NCBI GenBank assembly: GCA_016786585.1
Contig: JAEUUI010000007.1
Location: forward strand, 466,701-530,700
Reading direction: 5' to 3'
Origin: Cyclobacteriaceae bacterium
Lineage (GTDB): Bacteria; Bacteroidota; Bacteroidia; Cytophagales; Cyclobacteriaceae
Length of the DNA: 64,000 nt
Shown here: positions 42,054 through 51,066 of the stretch, in pieces
How positions within the stretch are numbered: the stretch's first letter is position 1
How the letters are laid out: each line of letters begins with the position of its first letter
Notes under the pieces: model-generated
Databases searched by the model: none
Told to the model about the DNA's origin: nothing
The model's input: only the letters and a program-made list of their open reading frames with translations
Made by a program: the position numbers and the translations under genes

Positions 42054-43496
42054 CTATTTCCGCTTCGTGTTCCAAACATCCTGGATTTCCTGTGGCATAG
42101 TTTTCACCACAGCCTCCAGTTGACGGGCAACATCATTCTTGTGTGCAGAATCTTCCAGGTTATATACATAGTTGTCGAACAGGTACACAATCAGCATCCG
42201 GTTAAACATGTCCAGTTGGTCGTTTTGCATCATGCCAACCATACACGTTTCCACTTCCGCCTTGTTTTCGGCATCAGCCAGTGCGCGTCCTGTGCGATTG
42301 ATCGCACCCCAATAGTGATTCTCGTTTACATTACTCACACGCAGCGTAGTGCCCAGCAAAAGATCAATCGCAGGAATGTTAAGCGCTTCCAGTTCATGCA
42401 AATACGTTCTGCGTCCTTCAAAAGCATAACTTCCGTCACTCATACGTTCAAACCGGTCGTTCATGATATCGAGATGCGAACGGAGAAAGATATCCCATTG
42501 AGCAGTTTCTGCCGCCAGCTGGCAAATGTTCATCGCATGATACCGCGGACTCCTGTCCTGGCTGCAGCCACCAATTACCCTGCGGCCGCGCATAAGCCTG
42601 AGCGCGTCCTCCTTCGAGCCGTAGCGCGTAACATAAAATTCGAACGCACCATCGGAATTATGTTCAGCCAGGCTTTCCGAAACCGCATCGGCAAACAGGC
42701 TTTTGTAATAATTGCCCTGCATCTTAGAATCGAGTTGCACAATACGTAAACTGTCCCACGTGCGAAATGCGACCTCGTACAACTGGTACAGCGAATCGAA
42801 ACTAATTTTCTTTTCATCATCATACTTAGGGTACTCCGGTTTGCCCGGAAAAGATTCCGCCAGCGCAACAAACTCTGCCGCTTTTGAATTCGCCTTAACG
42901 CGTCCGTAAACACTGCCTTCCGCTTCAGGCAAATAAATGCTCGCGTTCGTATCAATCATGCAGTCCACATACTGAACCAGCCGCGCATAAGCAAACGGAA
43001 GTTGTTGAGTCTGCAACGCATCAAGCCAGAAAGCTTCCGTACCGCCCTCACTCAGCACCCACCCGGAAACTTTATCATTTGATTTTTTTCGTTTCAGATT
43101 GATTTCCGGTTCACGGTTGTATCCCTCGGGAAGTCCCGAGTACTGGATTATTGCCTCACCCTCATAGTTTTTGGAATAACTTTTAACAACCCAAAGTTTT
43201 CGCTTAACAGCGTTAGGGTAAGCTTCGGTAAATTTTGCCAGCGTAACACCCGACTCGATTAGTTTGCGCGCCTGTTTATTCGGCACCTTAACCCATGAAG
43301 CAGAGCCCTGCGCAAGAGAATAATATGGATGCGAAAGTTCACAACTTCGGAAGCGAATGTTCAGAGAATCAACAATAGCCCCCAGCCGGTTCATCGTTTG
43401 AGGATTGTAGATAAGACCGTTTTCGTAAACAGTAAACTCGGTTGATTGTGCATACACCGCAGAGGTGATGAACAGCATGTAGAATAGATGTCTCAT
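42054..43496 (-). CDS. large secreted protein of unknown function
   Basis: 480 residues, signal peptide (cleavage near VYAQS). The N-terminal part is mixed (TVYENGLIYNPQTMNRLG). The C-terminal 270 residues are mostly helical with several Arg/His-rich segments (RVIGGCSQDRSPRYHAMN, then FERMSDGSYAFEG). It shows no motif I can assign. Codon use is like that of its neighbours. It is divergent from the Lgt-like gene across about 197 bp, which shows nothing else. Confidence 0.72.
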   Translation of the reverse strand: MRHLFYMLFITSAVYAQSTEFTVYENGLIYNPQTMNRLGAIVDSLNIRFRSCELSHPYYSLAQGSASWVKVPNKQARKLIESGVTLAKFTEAYPNAVKRKLWVVKSYSKNYEGEAIIQYSGLPEGYNREPEINLKRKKSNDKVSGWVLSEGGTEAFWLDALQTQQLPFAYARLVQYVDCMIDTNASIYLPEAEGSVYGRVKANSKAAEFVALAESFPGKPEYPKYDDEKKISFDSLYQLYEVAFRTWDSLRIVQLDSKMQGNYYKSLFADAVSESLAEHNSDGAFEFYVTRYGSKEDALRLMRGRRVIGGCSQDRSPRYHAMNICQLAAETAQWDIFLRSHLDIMNDRFERMSDGSYAFEGRRTYLHELEALNIPAIDLLLGTTLRVSNVNENHYWGAINRTGRALADAENKAEVETCMVGMMQNDQLDMFNRMLIVYLFDNYVYNLEDSAHKNDVARQLEAVVKTMPQEIQDVWNTKRK

Positions 43497-43693
43497 ACCA
43501 GTCAGGTTACAGATCGTTAATGCAGCAGCATGCAGAAAGTCACATCACTGCCGTTAGGTTTATTACCTGATAGATGCTGGCCAGCACAGAATTTCATAAG
43601 GTGACTTTGAATTTTGTAGCGTGAAGCCCGGCTAATGCAGCGATTTATTATCTTCCGGCAAGCTTTGCCATTGTATCCTGACAGTTAACCAAC

Positions 43694-44437
43694 TTGATAA
43701 TTCCCCTCCAGCCAAAAATCGGTGACATCCCCATCAACATCCACCTCGTACTGGAGTATGCTGCATTCTTTACAGCCTATCGCTATTATGTATCCCTGCG
43801 AAAGCATACGGAGGATCCAATCACATATTCCCACCGGCTTTCTATCATCCTGGGTGCTGCCATCGGTGCGTGGTTTGGCTCGCGCCTGATTGGCTACCTC
43901 GAAAATCCATTTACCGTTAACAGCTGGAGTGATGTGTTGTTATTGTTCAACGCCAAAACAATTATGGGCGGACTCTTTGGCGGACTGCTTGGAGTGGAAC
44001 TCACAAAACGTATAGTGGGCGAGCAGCATTCCTCGGGCGACTTGTTTACGTTGCCCATCGTAGTTGGAATTTTTATCGGTCGCATTGGCTGCTTTCTTTC
44101 CGGTACAACAGAATTCACGTACGGCTTGGTAACATCTTCCTGGACAGGCATGAACCTGGGTGATGGCCAGTTGCGACATCCGCTCGCGTTGTATGAATTG
44201 GTTTTCCTCGTGCCGTTATTTCTCCTGTTGCGTCACCTCTACTATAAGAGGTCGCTCAAAAGCGGCATGGTGTTTCAGCTGTTCATGGTCGCCTATTTTA
44301 GTTTCCGCTTTGCCCTTGAGTTCCTGAAGCCCAATACATTCTTCTGGCTCGGCCTCAGCACCATTCAATGGCTCTGCCTGGTCTGCCTCCTGTATTACAG
44401 ACGATTCTTTATTTATATCTTTAAAGATGCCCGTTAG
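43694..44437 (+). CDS. divergent Lgt-like (prolipoprotein diacylglyceryl transferase family) membrane enzyme
   Basis: 247 residues with seven or so hydrophobic spans. TTG at 43694 is the only plausible start because a stop lies 15 bases upstream in frame. Lgt hallmarks are GRIGCFLSG near residue 130 and HPLALYE near residue 165. The His of the GG motif essential in E. coli Lgt is absent (KTIMGGLFGGLLG), so it is a paralogue with a probable different acceptor. Lgt transfers diacylglyceryl from phosphatidylglycerol to a Cys. It overlaps the radical SAM gene by 11 bases. I infer a lipid-linked substrate. Confidence 0.72.
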   Translation: MIIPLQPKIGDIPINIHLVLEYAAFFTAYRYYVSLRKHTEDPITYSHRLSIILGAAIGAWFGSRLIGYLENPFTVNSWSDVLLLFNAKTIMGGLFGGLLGVELTKRIVGEQHSSGDLFTLPIVVGIFIGRIGCFLSGTTEFTYGLVTSSWTGMNLGDGQLRHPLALYELVFLVPLFLLLRHLYYKRSLKSGMVFQLFMVAYFSFRFALEFLKPNTFFWLGLSTIQWLCLVCLLYYRRFFIYIFKDAR

Positions 44438-45818
44438 AAAATACACCTACTACGATTTTACCATCAGCCTTTGCCCGGTTTGCCTGAAGCGCATCGATGC
44501 GAAAATCGTGTTCGAGGGAAACAACGTATTCATGCTCAAGCGTTGCCCCGAGCACGGCAACACCAAAGTGCTGATCGCTGACGATGTGGAATACTATAAA
44601 AACATCCGCAACTATAATAAGCCGTCAGAAACACCTTACCGGTTCAATACAAAAACCCACTACGGCTGCCCGTATGATTGCGGCCTGTGCACAGACCATG
44701 AACAGCATTCATGCTTAACCGTGGTCGAAATTACTGACCGGTGCAATCTTACCTGCCCAACATGTTATGCAGGTTCATCACCTTCACACGGTCGGCATCG
44801 GACATTGGAGGAAGTAAAGAAGATGCTCGATACGATCGTGGAGAACGAACGTGAGCCGGATGTCGTACAGATCAGCGGAGGCGAGCCAACACTTCACCCA
44901 CAGTTCTTTGAAATTCTTGATTACGCCAAGTCGCTTCCGATCAAGCATGTGATGGTGAATACGAATGGTATTGAGATCGCCAAAAACAAAGAGTTCGTGA
45001 AGCATCTCGCCACCTACGCGCCCGGCTTCGAAATCTATCTGCAGTTCGATTCACTAAAGCGCGAAGTACTTGAAACCATGCGCGGAGCAAACCTCGTGTC
45101 GATCCGGCAACAGGCGCTTGATCATTTGAATGAATTGAATCTTTCCACCACACTGGTGGTAACGATTCAGAAAAATCTGAACGATGACACGCTTGGGGAA
45201 GCGATTGAATTTGCGCTGAAGCAGCGTTGCGTGCGTGGAGTTACATTTCAACCCACACAACAGGCGGGCAGGCTTGATAATTTTAATACGGAAACAGACA
45301 GGATAACCTTAACGGAAGTAAGACGGAAAATACTGGAGCAGACACCATTATTCAACAGCGATGACCTGATACCCGTTCCGTGTAATCCTGATTCGCTGGT
45401 GATGGGCTATGCGTTAAAGCTCGGTACCGAAGTAGTACCGTTAACACGGTATATCAACCCGGCCGAGTTGCTCGACAACAGTCGCAATACAATTGTCTAC
45501 GAACAGGACGAAGCCTTGCACAGTCGTATGGTGAGTTTGTTCAGCACCGGTAACTCCATTGAGGGAGCGACCGACCATTTGCAATCATTGTTGTGCTGCC
45601 TGCCGCAGGTGAGCGCGCCTTCGCTTGGCTACGATAATTTATTCAGAATAATCATCATGCAGTTTGTAGACGCCCACAATTTCGATGTGCGCGCGATTAA
45701 AAAATCGTGTGTTCATATTGTCGACAAGGATTATCATATCATTCCCTTTGAAACCATGAATCTGCTGTACCGCGATTCTAAAAAAGTATATTTACAGGAA
45801 CTTCAAAACACACACTGA
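44427..45818 (+). CDS. radical SAM protein, MJ0619/tetraether-synthase-like
   Basis: 463 residues. An N-terminal CPVC pair (16-19) and RCPEHG (39-44) form a zinc-type knuckle also seen in the MJ0619 radical SAM family. A second cluster (YGCPYDCGLC, then HEQHSC) follows. The radical SAM motif CNLTCPTC lies at 106-113, with an SGGEPTLHP lead near 149-157 for SAM binding. That family includes archaeal tetraether lipid synthase (Tes), which joins lipid tails, and bacterial relatives. Substrate assignment needs closer comparison. It overlaps the Lgt-like gene by 11 bases and the small membrane-protein gene by one base. Confidence 0.78.
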   Translation: MPVRKYTYYDFTISLCPVCLKRIDAKIVFEGNNVFMLKRCPEHGNTKVLIADDVEYYKNIRNYNKPSETPYRFNTKTHYGCPYDCGLCTDHEQHSCLTVVEITDRCNLTCPTCYAGSSPSHGRHRTLEEVKKMLDTIVENEREPDVVQISGGEPTLHPQFFEILDYAKSLPIKHVMVNTNGIEIAKNKEFVKHLATYAPGFEIYLQFDSLKREVLETMRGANLVSIRQQALDHLNELNLSTTLVVTIQKNLNDDTLGEAIEFALKQRCVRGVTFQPTQQAGRLDNFNTETDRITLTEVRRKILEQTPLFNSDDLIPVPCNPDSLVMGYALKLGTEVVPLTRYINPAELLDNSRNTIVYEQDEALHSRMVSLFSTGNSIEGATDHLQSLLCCLPQVSAPSLGYDNLFRIIIMQFVDAHNFDVRAIKKSCVHIVDKDYHIIPFETMNLLYRDSKKVYLQELQNTH

Positions 45819-45997
45819 TGGAACTGGGTGGCATTATTGCATTTTTTGTTGCGATCCTGATCGGTCCGCCAATCGTATTTTTGATCATCGGTGGAACGCT
45901 TCTCAGAAAAAATCGCGATCGGGCGAAAATATTTTTTATTCTGGCAGTCGTGTATCTAATCGTTGCCGGTGGAGTCTGCTATAGTATGCTCATGTAA
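45818..45997 (+). CDS. small two-helix membrane protein
   Basis: 59 residues. ATG at 45818 overlaps the stop of the radical SAM gene (TGATG). Two hydrophobic spans (about 5-25 and 35-55) are joined by a basic turn RKNRDRAK. The overlap and the absence of any other frame in this stretch make it likely real and coupled. It would suit an accessory subunit or a membrane anchor for the radical SAM enzyme. No family is recognised. Confidence 0.65.
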   Translation: MELGGIIAFFVAILIGPPIVFLIIGGTLLRKNRDRAKIFFILAVVYLIVAGGVCYSMLM

Positions 45998-46003
45998 GAA
46001 ACT

Positions 46004-46147
46004 GTCATACTGAGGCTGGAGTTTACGTAAGACGAAGTATCCCCAGGTAGGGCAACCGAGTAGGGATTCTTCGGTCGTACCTCCCTTATGATGACGGCAA
46101 GTAAAGAAGTTACCACGCAAGTACTCACGCTGTGAAGCACTCCGGTT
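46004..46147. repeat. MITE-like hairpin repeat, copy E
   Basis: GTCATACTGAGGCTGGAG to ATGATGAC near 46088-46095, then the tail (GTAAAGAAGTTACCACGCAA). More diverged than A and C. It starts 7 bases after the small membrane-protein gene. Confidence 0.75.
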
Positions 46148-46176
46148 AGTACACCTGTAAATAGAACGCCCTTGCT

Positions 46177-47021
46177 TTACTCCGAACGGAAAACAACCGG
46201 GAGAACAAAACTGCTCTTTACCACCTTACCCTTGTGCCTAGCAGGCTTCCACTTATTTAACGTCTTCGTACCTTTTAGCGCTTCGGCATCACACGCGGGT
46301 GAAAAACCTTTGATTATTTCGTGTCGGGAACTCTTTCCGCTTTCGTCAACCACAAACTTAACATACACGCGTGCGATCGATCGCGACTGTCTGATCTCTT
46401 TAGGAACCCGTAACGAACTGCTTAACTGGCGGTACATGGCCGGAAGACCGCCCTTGTATTCAGCTGGCTGATCCACCACCAAATAAATGACATCAGAACC
46501 TTCACGGACGTAAACCGCTACGACCACCGAATCGCGAACCTCAACCGTTGTGTTTGAGTTATCGATTTCCTGAAATTCGCCGGTACTGTTTGTCAGCAAT
46601 GGCTTGCCTTCGGCAGAGTAGAATTGTATATACTTTTCCTTTGCTCCGGGAGTGTAAATAACTTCCTTCTGAAGCTGGCCGCTTTCATACCAGTATCGAT
46701 GAAAGCCAACCCGGTCTTCATTCTTAATGATACCTTGTTCTCTCACCTTGCCACTGGGATAATAGAGTTTAACCGATGCCTCAAATTGAAGCTTGGGTTC
46801 GTAGCTGTGCATAACACCGGGTCCATTTGTGGTTGTCCCGACATATAATAATCTCGCACCAGGAATAGCTTTCCCTGAGGTTCAGCCGTACGGTAAAAGG
46901 TAGCGTTCTCTTTAGAAACAGGCCTCCAATATTCATCGAAGTAACCTACTACAGGTGCGTCTTGAGCGTGCGCAGAAAGCGCTATGAGTAATCCAAACAG
47001 CAGAAAGTAAACTTTTTTCAT
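46177..47021 (-). pseudogene. TonB C-terminal/MORN-repeat protein, split by a one-base frameshift
   Basis: Two overlapping frames make one gene. The upstream part (MKKVYFLLFGLLIALSAHAQ, signal peptide) ends in YYMSGQPQMDP. The downstream frame (46177-46812) begins inside MORN_2-type repeats (KLYYPSGKVREQG, YWYESGQLQKEV) and ends in a TonB C-terminal domain (YKGGLPAMYRQL to VLPVVF). Adding one G near 46817-46822 restores a single frame of about 281 residues. TonB-domain proteins with MORN repeats are common in the phylum. It is either a real disruption, a sequencing error, or phase variation at a short CCCGG tract. Confidence 0.8.
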
Positions 47022-47173
47022 AACCGGTTTTTTACAAAGATATTACCTAATCCCTCAAGCCTGCTGCTATTAACTATTCACTTGTCACTATTAACTCCCT
47101 GCTAATCCCCAATCCCTGCTAACTACTAACGACTAAATACTAACTACTAAGTACACTCTCGTTAGCACATCTA

Positions 47174-47872
47174 CTAAATCCCACAGCCGCGGGTATCAAT
47201 CACTGCGATGCAGGGTTTGTTGTTAACACTGGCAAGATAAACTTCAAAAGTATTCGGGTCGCCCGTTTTGTTCGGCAGATTAACGATACCATGCCAGGTG
47301 AGCGCAGCGTCAAGCGCATCAAGTTTTGTTCTCAGTTCGTCCGAAAGTGTTTCACCGGAAGCTGCTAGCTGTGATTCATAGGCGCTTCGCAGGATATGAT
47401 AGTCGGTTGATACTTCCGAGAAATAGATTCCTTCTTCGGTCACGTTGCAAATCACAACTTGCTGGTTAACGAAATACTGACCGGTTGGCCGCGGAGTATT
47501 CATGAATAACATAAATTCGGAATTGGCAACGAAATCATCAGACGTTTTCAGTTCCGTTACAATCGGGTAGATGCCAGGTCCTTCTTCGATCAGGTAACAA
47601 CCCGCAGCGGTATTCAGCCAGTCTGCAAGTTTATCCATATCCTGCACGGCCGACATAAATTCCCGCAGTTCGGAAGGGAGACTTTCGAACGTCTGCGCGG
47701 TTAACGGAGCAGCGGTTTCTTCCACAACCTCTTCCGATACCACTGATTGATCGTTCACGATTGTGTCTTGCGTTGAGACGAGGGTAGTGTCCGCTACGGC
47801 AGTCTCTTGTTTTCCGGGAGAACATGCTGTCAATAGAACGCCAATCACGACAAGAGTGAAGATTTTTTCCAT
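47174..47872 (-). CDS. lipoprotein of unknown function
   Basis: 232 residues; lipoprotein signal ends at Cys17 (LLTAC). An acidic Thr/Val/Glu-rich linker runs to about residue 55, followed by a folded part with mixed helices and strands. Two Cys in the mature part (AAGCYLIEE and the C-terminal DTRGCGI) could pair. No family is recognised. The gap to its right (47873-47956) shows nothing clear, and the 47022-47173 gap holds only low-complexity ACTAAC-type runs. Confidence 0.68.
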   Translation of the reverse strand: MEKIFTLVVIGVLLTACSPGKQETAVADTTLVSTQDTIVNDQSVVSEEVVEETAAPLTAQTFESLPSELREFMSAVQDMDKLADWLNTAAGCYLIEEGPGIYPIVTELKTSDDFVANSEFMLFMNTPRPTGQYFVNQQVVICNVTEEGIYFSEVSTDYHILRSAYESQLAASGETLSDELRTKLDALDAALTWHGIVNLPNKTGDPNTFEVYLASVNNKPCIAVIDTRGCGI

Positions 47873-47956
47873 ATGAACAGGGTTAATGTTATCCGTTGAA
47901 TGGTGAAGATAACAATCCGTTACTATAAAGTGGAACCAGGATTCAAATGCGTTATA

Positions 47957-48307
47957 TCAACCCTTTCGCACATAAATCGACTTCAGCGCCATCGCGCCAA
48001 AGCCATCAATTCTGCAGTCGATGTTATGATCCCCATCCGTGAGCTTAATGTTCTTCACTTTTGTTCCGGCTTTAATCGGCTTCGGTGCGCCCTTCACAGG
48101 TAAGTCTTTAATCAATACCACCGTATCGCCATCTTGCAGAATGTTGCCATTGGCATCTTTCACGACAGATGAATCGGCAGAGGCCGTTTCCGCTTCTGAA
48201 ACTTCCGCAGGGTTCCATTCATGTCCGCATTCGGGGCACATCATCGAAGTCCCGGTCGGGTAACCGTAGGGAGATTTACATTGCGGGCATTGGGCGGAGT
48301 CAGACAT
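47957..48307 (-). CDS. yjdM: YjdM/PhnA-type zinc-ribbon protein
   Basis: 116 residues from ATG 48305-48307. An in-frame start 12 codons earlier is unlikely because homologues begin close to the zinc ribbon. The zinc ribbon CPQCKSPYGYPTGTSMMCPECG is followed by a beta domain ending in GFGAMALKSIYVRK. This is the PhnA/YjdM family, named from phosphonate gene neighbours but of unclear role. No phosphonate genes are nearby. Confidence 0.88.
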   Translation of the reverse strand: MSDSAQCPQCKSPYGYPTGTSMMCPECGHEWNPAEVSEAETASADSSVVKDANGNILQDGDTVVLIKDLPVKGAPKPIKAGTKVKNIKLTDGDHNIDCRIDGFGAMALKSIYVRKG

Positions 48308-48360
48308 TGGCGGAGAATTTTTTGCAAAGATACAAATTCCCAACCGCCCTGACAGAAGCT

Positions 48361-48849
48361 TTACTTTAGTTCATGCACCACGAACAGGAAATAGTCGGTG
48401 CTTTCCGGTTGCGCGCCAACCATGCGCATCATGTTCACGAGCTGGCCGCGGTGATAAGTTGAGTGATTAACAACATGCGTGATAACCTCCTCCAGCGGAA
48501 GCTGAAAGGTATCGCCCTTAGCGGTTGTAAACTTGATAATCGGGTTTCCCTGGGGCGCAAGTTCGCCTGTGCGTTTAAGAAGCTGGTCTTGCACGTCAAG
48601 CCACAGGTTGATCAAAGCCGGAAGAGTTTCGTTCTGCCAGGTTGCAGGAATTTCAACAATCAACACTCCGTTTAAGCGATACAGCCAACGGTAGTCGGCC
48701 TGCAGCATGTGAAGCAATGTCAGGCGAATAGTCGGGAAACTTCCACCGAGTTCTTTATCGGCAACGTCAGCTGGAAGAGATTGAAGCTGGTGAGCAGTTT
48801 TTTTATTTGCCCATTGCTGATAGCGGGTGAGTTTTACAAGGTCGGTCAT
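48361..48849 (-). CDS. DinB-family protein
   Basis: 162 residues, four-helix bundle pattern. The metal-binding His are His47 in LTLLHML and the pair in VVNHSTYHRGQ near 130-137. DinB-like proteins include thiol transferases and stress-induced enzymes, with a metal site formed by the three His. The specific role is not known. No SOS-box-like motif was identified. Confidence 0.85.
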   Translation of the reverse strand: MTDLVKLTRYQQWANKKTAHQLQSLPADVADKELGGSFPTIRLTLLHMLQADYRWLYRLNGVLIVEIPATWQNETLPALINLWLDVQDQLLKRTGELAPQGNPIIKFTTAKGDTFQLPLEEVITHVVNHSTYHRGQLVNMMRMVGAQPESTDYFLFVVHELK

Positions 48850-48908
48850 ATATAAAGGGTAGATCCACCTGTAAAGTTAATGACCGGCGCTCGCAGTCCA
48901 AGGGTACC

Positions 48909-48943
48909 GTCATACTTCTTCCGACTTGTCAGAAGAAGCCACC
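48909..48943. repeat. MITE-like repeat fragment F
   Basis: GTCATACTTCTTCCGACTTG, then GTCAGAAGAAGCCACC: a short piece related to the left arm of the repeat at 40586. Flanking sequence to 49000 holds ACTACTATATACTACC-type low complexity. Confidence 0.4.
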
Positions 48944-49000
48944 TTAAGAACCCCACATCAACATCTTACTAACTACTATATACTACCTACTATGTACTAC

Positions 49001-49516
49001 TTACTGATTCAGCGCCCGCGCCTGTTCCAGATGTTCTTCCAGTAACGACAAGTGTTGTTTGGCAAAAGAACTGATTTCCGGATCAGGAGACTCCGAAGCC
49101 TTTTTGAATAAACGGATATCGCGTTTGTGATCTTTAATAATCATCCTCCGGAATCTGCGATCAAAAGTCTCTCCGGAAACTTTCTTTAAACTGGTGAGGC
49201 CTTCCATCTTGTCTTCGCTGATTTCTTCTGGCAACGCCAGGTTTTTCTTTTCCGCAAGACCACGAAGTTCCTTCATTAGCTTGTCCTGATCGCGCATCAT
49301 GCGTTTTCCGTAGATGCGGTACTTTTCGTTCGAGCCACGTTCCGCTGCAAGATTACCCTCTGCCCAGTCCATCATGCGGGCGTCTACCGTTTCAATCAGA
49401 AACAACCGGTCCTCACGACTCAGCCCGGAAGGATCTTCTTCCGCCTGTGTAAGGTAAGCAACTCCGCCCAGGATCAGCAGCGCCACAGGCAGAACAATCA
49501 TCAGCACTTTTTTCAT
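49001..49516 (-). CDS. DUF4142-like protein
   Basis: 171 residues from ATG at 49514-49516. A TTG four codons earlier is possible, but the ATG begins the signal/membrane segment (MKKVLMIVLPVALLILGG). The remainder is a helical bundle with the DUF4142 pattern (DWAEGNLAAERGSN, YGKRMMRDQDKLMKEL, HKRDIRLFKKASES). DUF4142 proteins are ferritin-like in fold and of unknown role. It is 152 bases away from the kinase gene on the same strand. Confidence 0.8.
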   Translation of the reverse strand: MKKVLMIVLPVALLILGGVAYLTQAEEDPSGLSREDRLFLIETVDARMMDWAEGNLAAERGSNEKYRIYGKRMMRDQDKLMKELRGLAEKKNLALPEEISEDKMEGLTSLKKVSGETFDRRFRRMIIKDHKRDIRLFKKASESPDPEISSFAKQHLSLLEEHLEQARALNQ

Positions 49517-49667
49517 AACACGTGGCAATTAGTTCTGCTGTATCATAAACAACTTTTGCGCCAGCGGCCTTTTTAGTTCAGTTAATGGCCTTTCGATTTT
49601 GCTTATGCGTCAGAGTGTGAAGCATAAGCCACAGGGGTGGGAAGGAAGAAGGTCACAAGGCTCGTGT

Positions 49668-50804
49668 TCACTCCGCCGGAATGCTGAACGAAAACGTTGC
49701 ACCCTTGCCCGGTTCAGCAACAGCCGTAATCGTTCCGCCATGCTTGTTGATAATCCGCTGAACAATTGCCAGCCCTACACCCGTACCTTCAAACTCCGAA
49801 GTTTTGTGAAGCCGTTGAAAAACACCGAACAACTTTTCTGCATACTTCATGTCAAACCCTGCTCCATTGTCCTGCACGCGGAACGTAATGTTCGTGTTAT
49901 CGGCATCAGAAGATATGCTGACAACCGGAGCGTCTTTTTTTGACGAATACTTCAATGCATTTCCGATTAGATTCTGCATCACTTGGCGAATCAGCGCCCG
50001 GTCGCCCTTTACAGGGTGCAAAGTACCCACACGAATATCCGCACGGTCGCTTCCGGTGTTTCTAAACTCATTCACCACCTCCGATACCAGTTCGTTCATG
50101 TCGATCATGCGTTTGTTAACCGGCAGCTTGCCCAGCTTCGAAAAGTTAAGCAGGTCGCTGATCAGCATGTCCATCTTAAGCGCATTGCGCTGAACAGTTG
50201 TGAGGAGGCGTTTACCTTCCTCATCCAGGCTCGCAGTGAAATCTTCTTCCAGAATTTTAATATAGCCGTTGATGGCGCGAAGCGGTGCGCGAAGGTCGTG
50301 CGATACCGAATACGAAAATGATTCGAGTTCTTTATTCAACGCCTCCAGTTGCCGGGCATGTTGCTCAATAATACCTTGTTGTTCGATGATCGTGGAGATA
50401 TCGATAAAAAACGAAACGAGGTATTGCTCCCCGTTCATTTCCATAAACTCAATCGAAGAAATGGTATGAACGATCCGGCCGTCTTTTGCGATGCACTTTA
50501 CGTAATCGTTTTGCAACCGGCCTTTGTCTGTAATGAGTTGTTTTACCCGGTCCGATTCGGGCTGATCAAGGATACCAATCTCAACAGACGTCCGGCCTAC
50601 GATTTCGCTTTCCGTATACCCGAATGTAGACAGGAATTTTTCGTTCGCCCGCACATACGCTCTTTTGCCGAGTGTGGTTGTAGTCATGCTCATGCAAACC
50701 GGACTGTTATTAAAAAGCTTGACAAACCCTTCCCGACTCTCCCGGAATAATCGCACAGCAGTGCTGTAATCATCAATTTGAATATTCTGCGAAAATAAGT
50801 CCAT
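49668..50804 (-). CDS. soluble PAS-domain sensor histidine kinase
   Basis: 378 residues with no membrane span. A PAS domain lies at about 30-140 (FNNSPVCMSMTT, then VRANEKFLSTFGYTESEIVGR). A HisKA domain follows with the phospho-acceptor His169 in SVSHDLRAPLRAI, then an HATPase (N box IGNALKYSS, G1 DNGAGF, G2 GTGVGLAI). The architecture is that of phytochrome-like cytoplasmic kinases. No response regulator is adjacent, so its partner lies elsewhere. Confidence 0.93.
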   Translation of the reverse strand: MDLFSQNIQIDDYSTAVRLFRESREGFVKLFNNSPVCMSMTTTTLGKRAYVRANEKFLSTFGYTESEIVGRTSVEIGILDQPESDRVKQLITDKGRLQNDYVKCIAKDGRIVHTISSIEFMEMNGEQYLVSFFIDISTIIEQQGIIEQHARQLEALNKELESFSYSVSHDLRAPLRAINGYIKILEEDFTASLDEEGKRLLTTVQRNALKMDMLISDLLNFSKLGKLPVNKRMIDMNELVSEVVNEFRNTGSDRADIRVGTLHPVKGDRALIRQVMQNLIGNALKYSSKKDAPVVSISSDADNTNITFRVQDNGAGFDMKYAEKLFGVFQRLHKTSEFEGTGVGLAIVQRIINKHGGTITAVAEPGKGATFSFSIPAE

Positions 50805-51066
50805 AAGGCTTTTTTTTGAAGTACAGTAAAATAGCGAACGCTGCCTTTGGAAGTCGCGCGAAGTAGGGTTTTCACCGAAAGGGTTCTCAAACTCTGCAGA
50901 AACCGCATAGTCAAATCGAAGCAGGTAAGGTTATTCTCCATTTGCAGGTTTTTCATAGTTCGGGCGATCCCGGGCGCAATTCGTGCCGGCGAAAAAAATC
51001 TGAGTAACAGGAAGAGGCATGTAACTAAAAGTTATTTTTGTGCCCGATTATCGCTCCCTCAAACTT

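Noticed and set aside
43497..43693. Possible RNA gene in the gap before the Lgt-like gene
   Set aside because: No cloverleaf, conserved motif or strong paired structure could be found.
46743..47021. A stand-alone 92-residue secreted protein
   Set aside because: Its end is out of frame; restoring one base joins it to the MORN/TonB part downstream.
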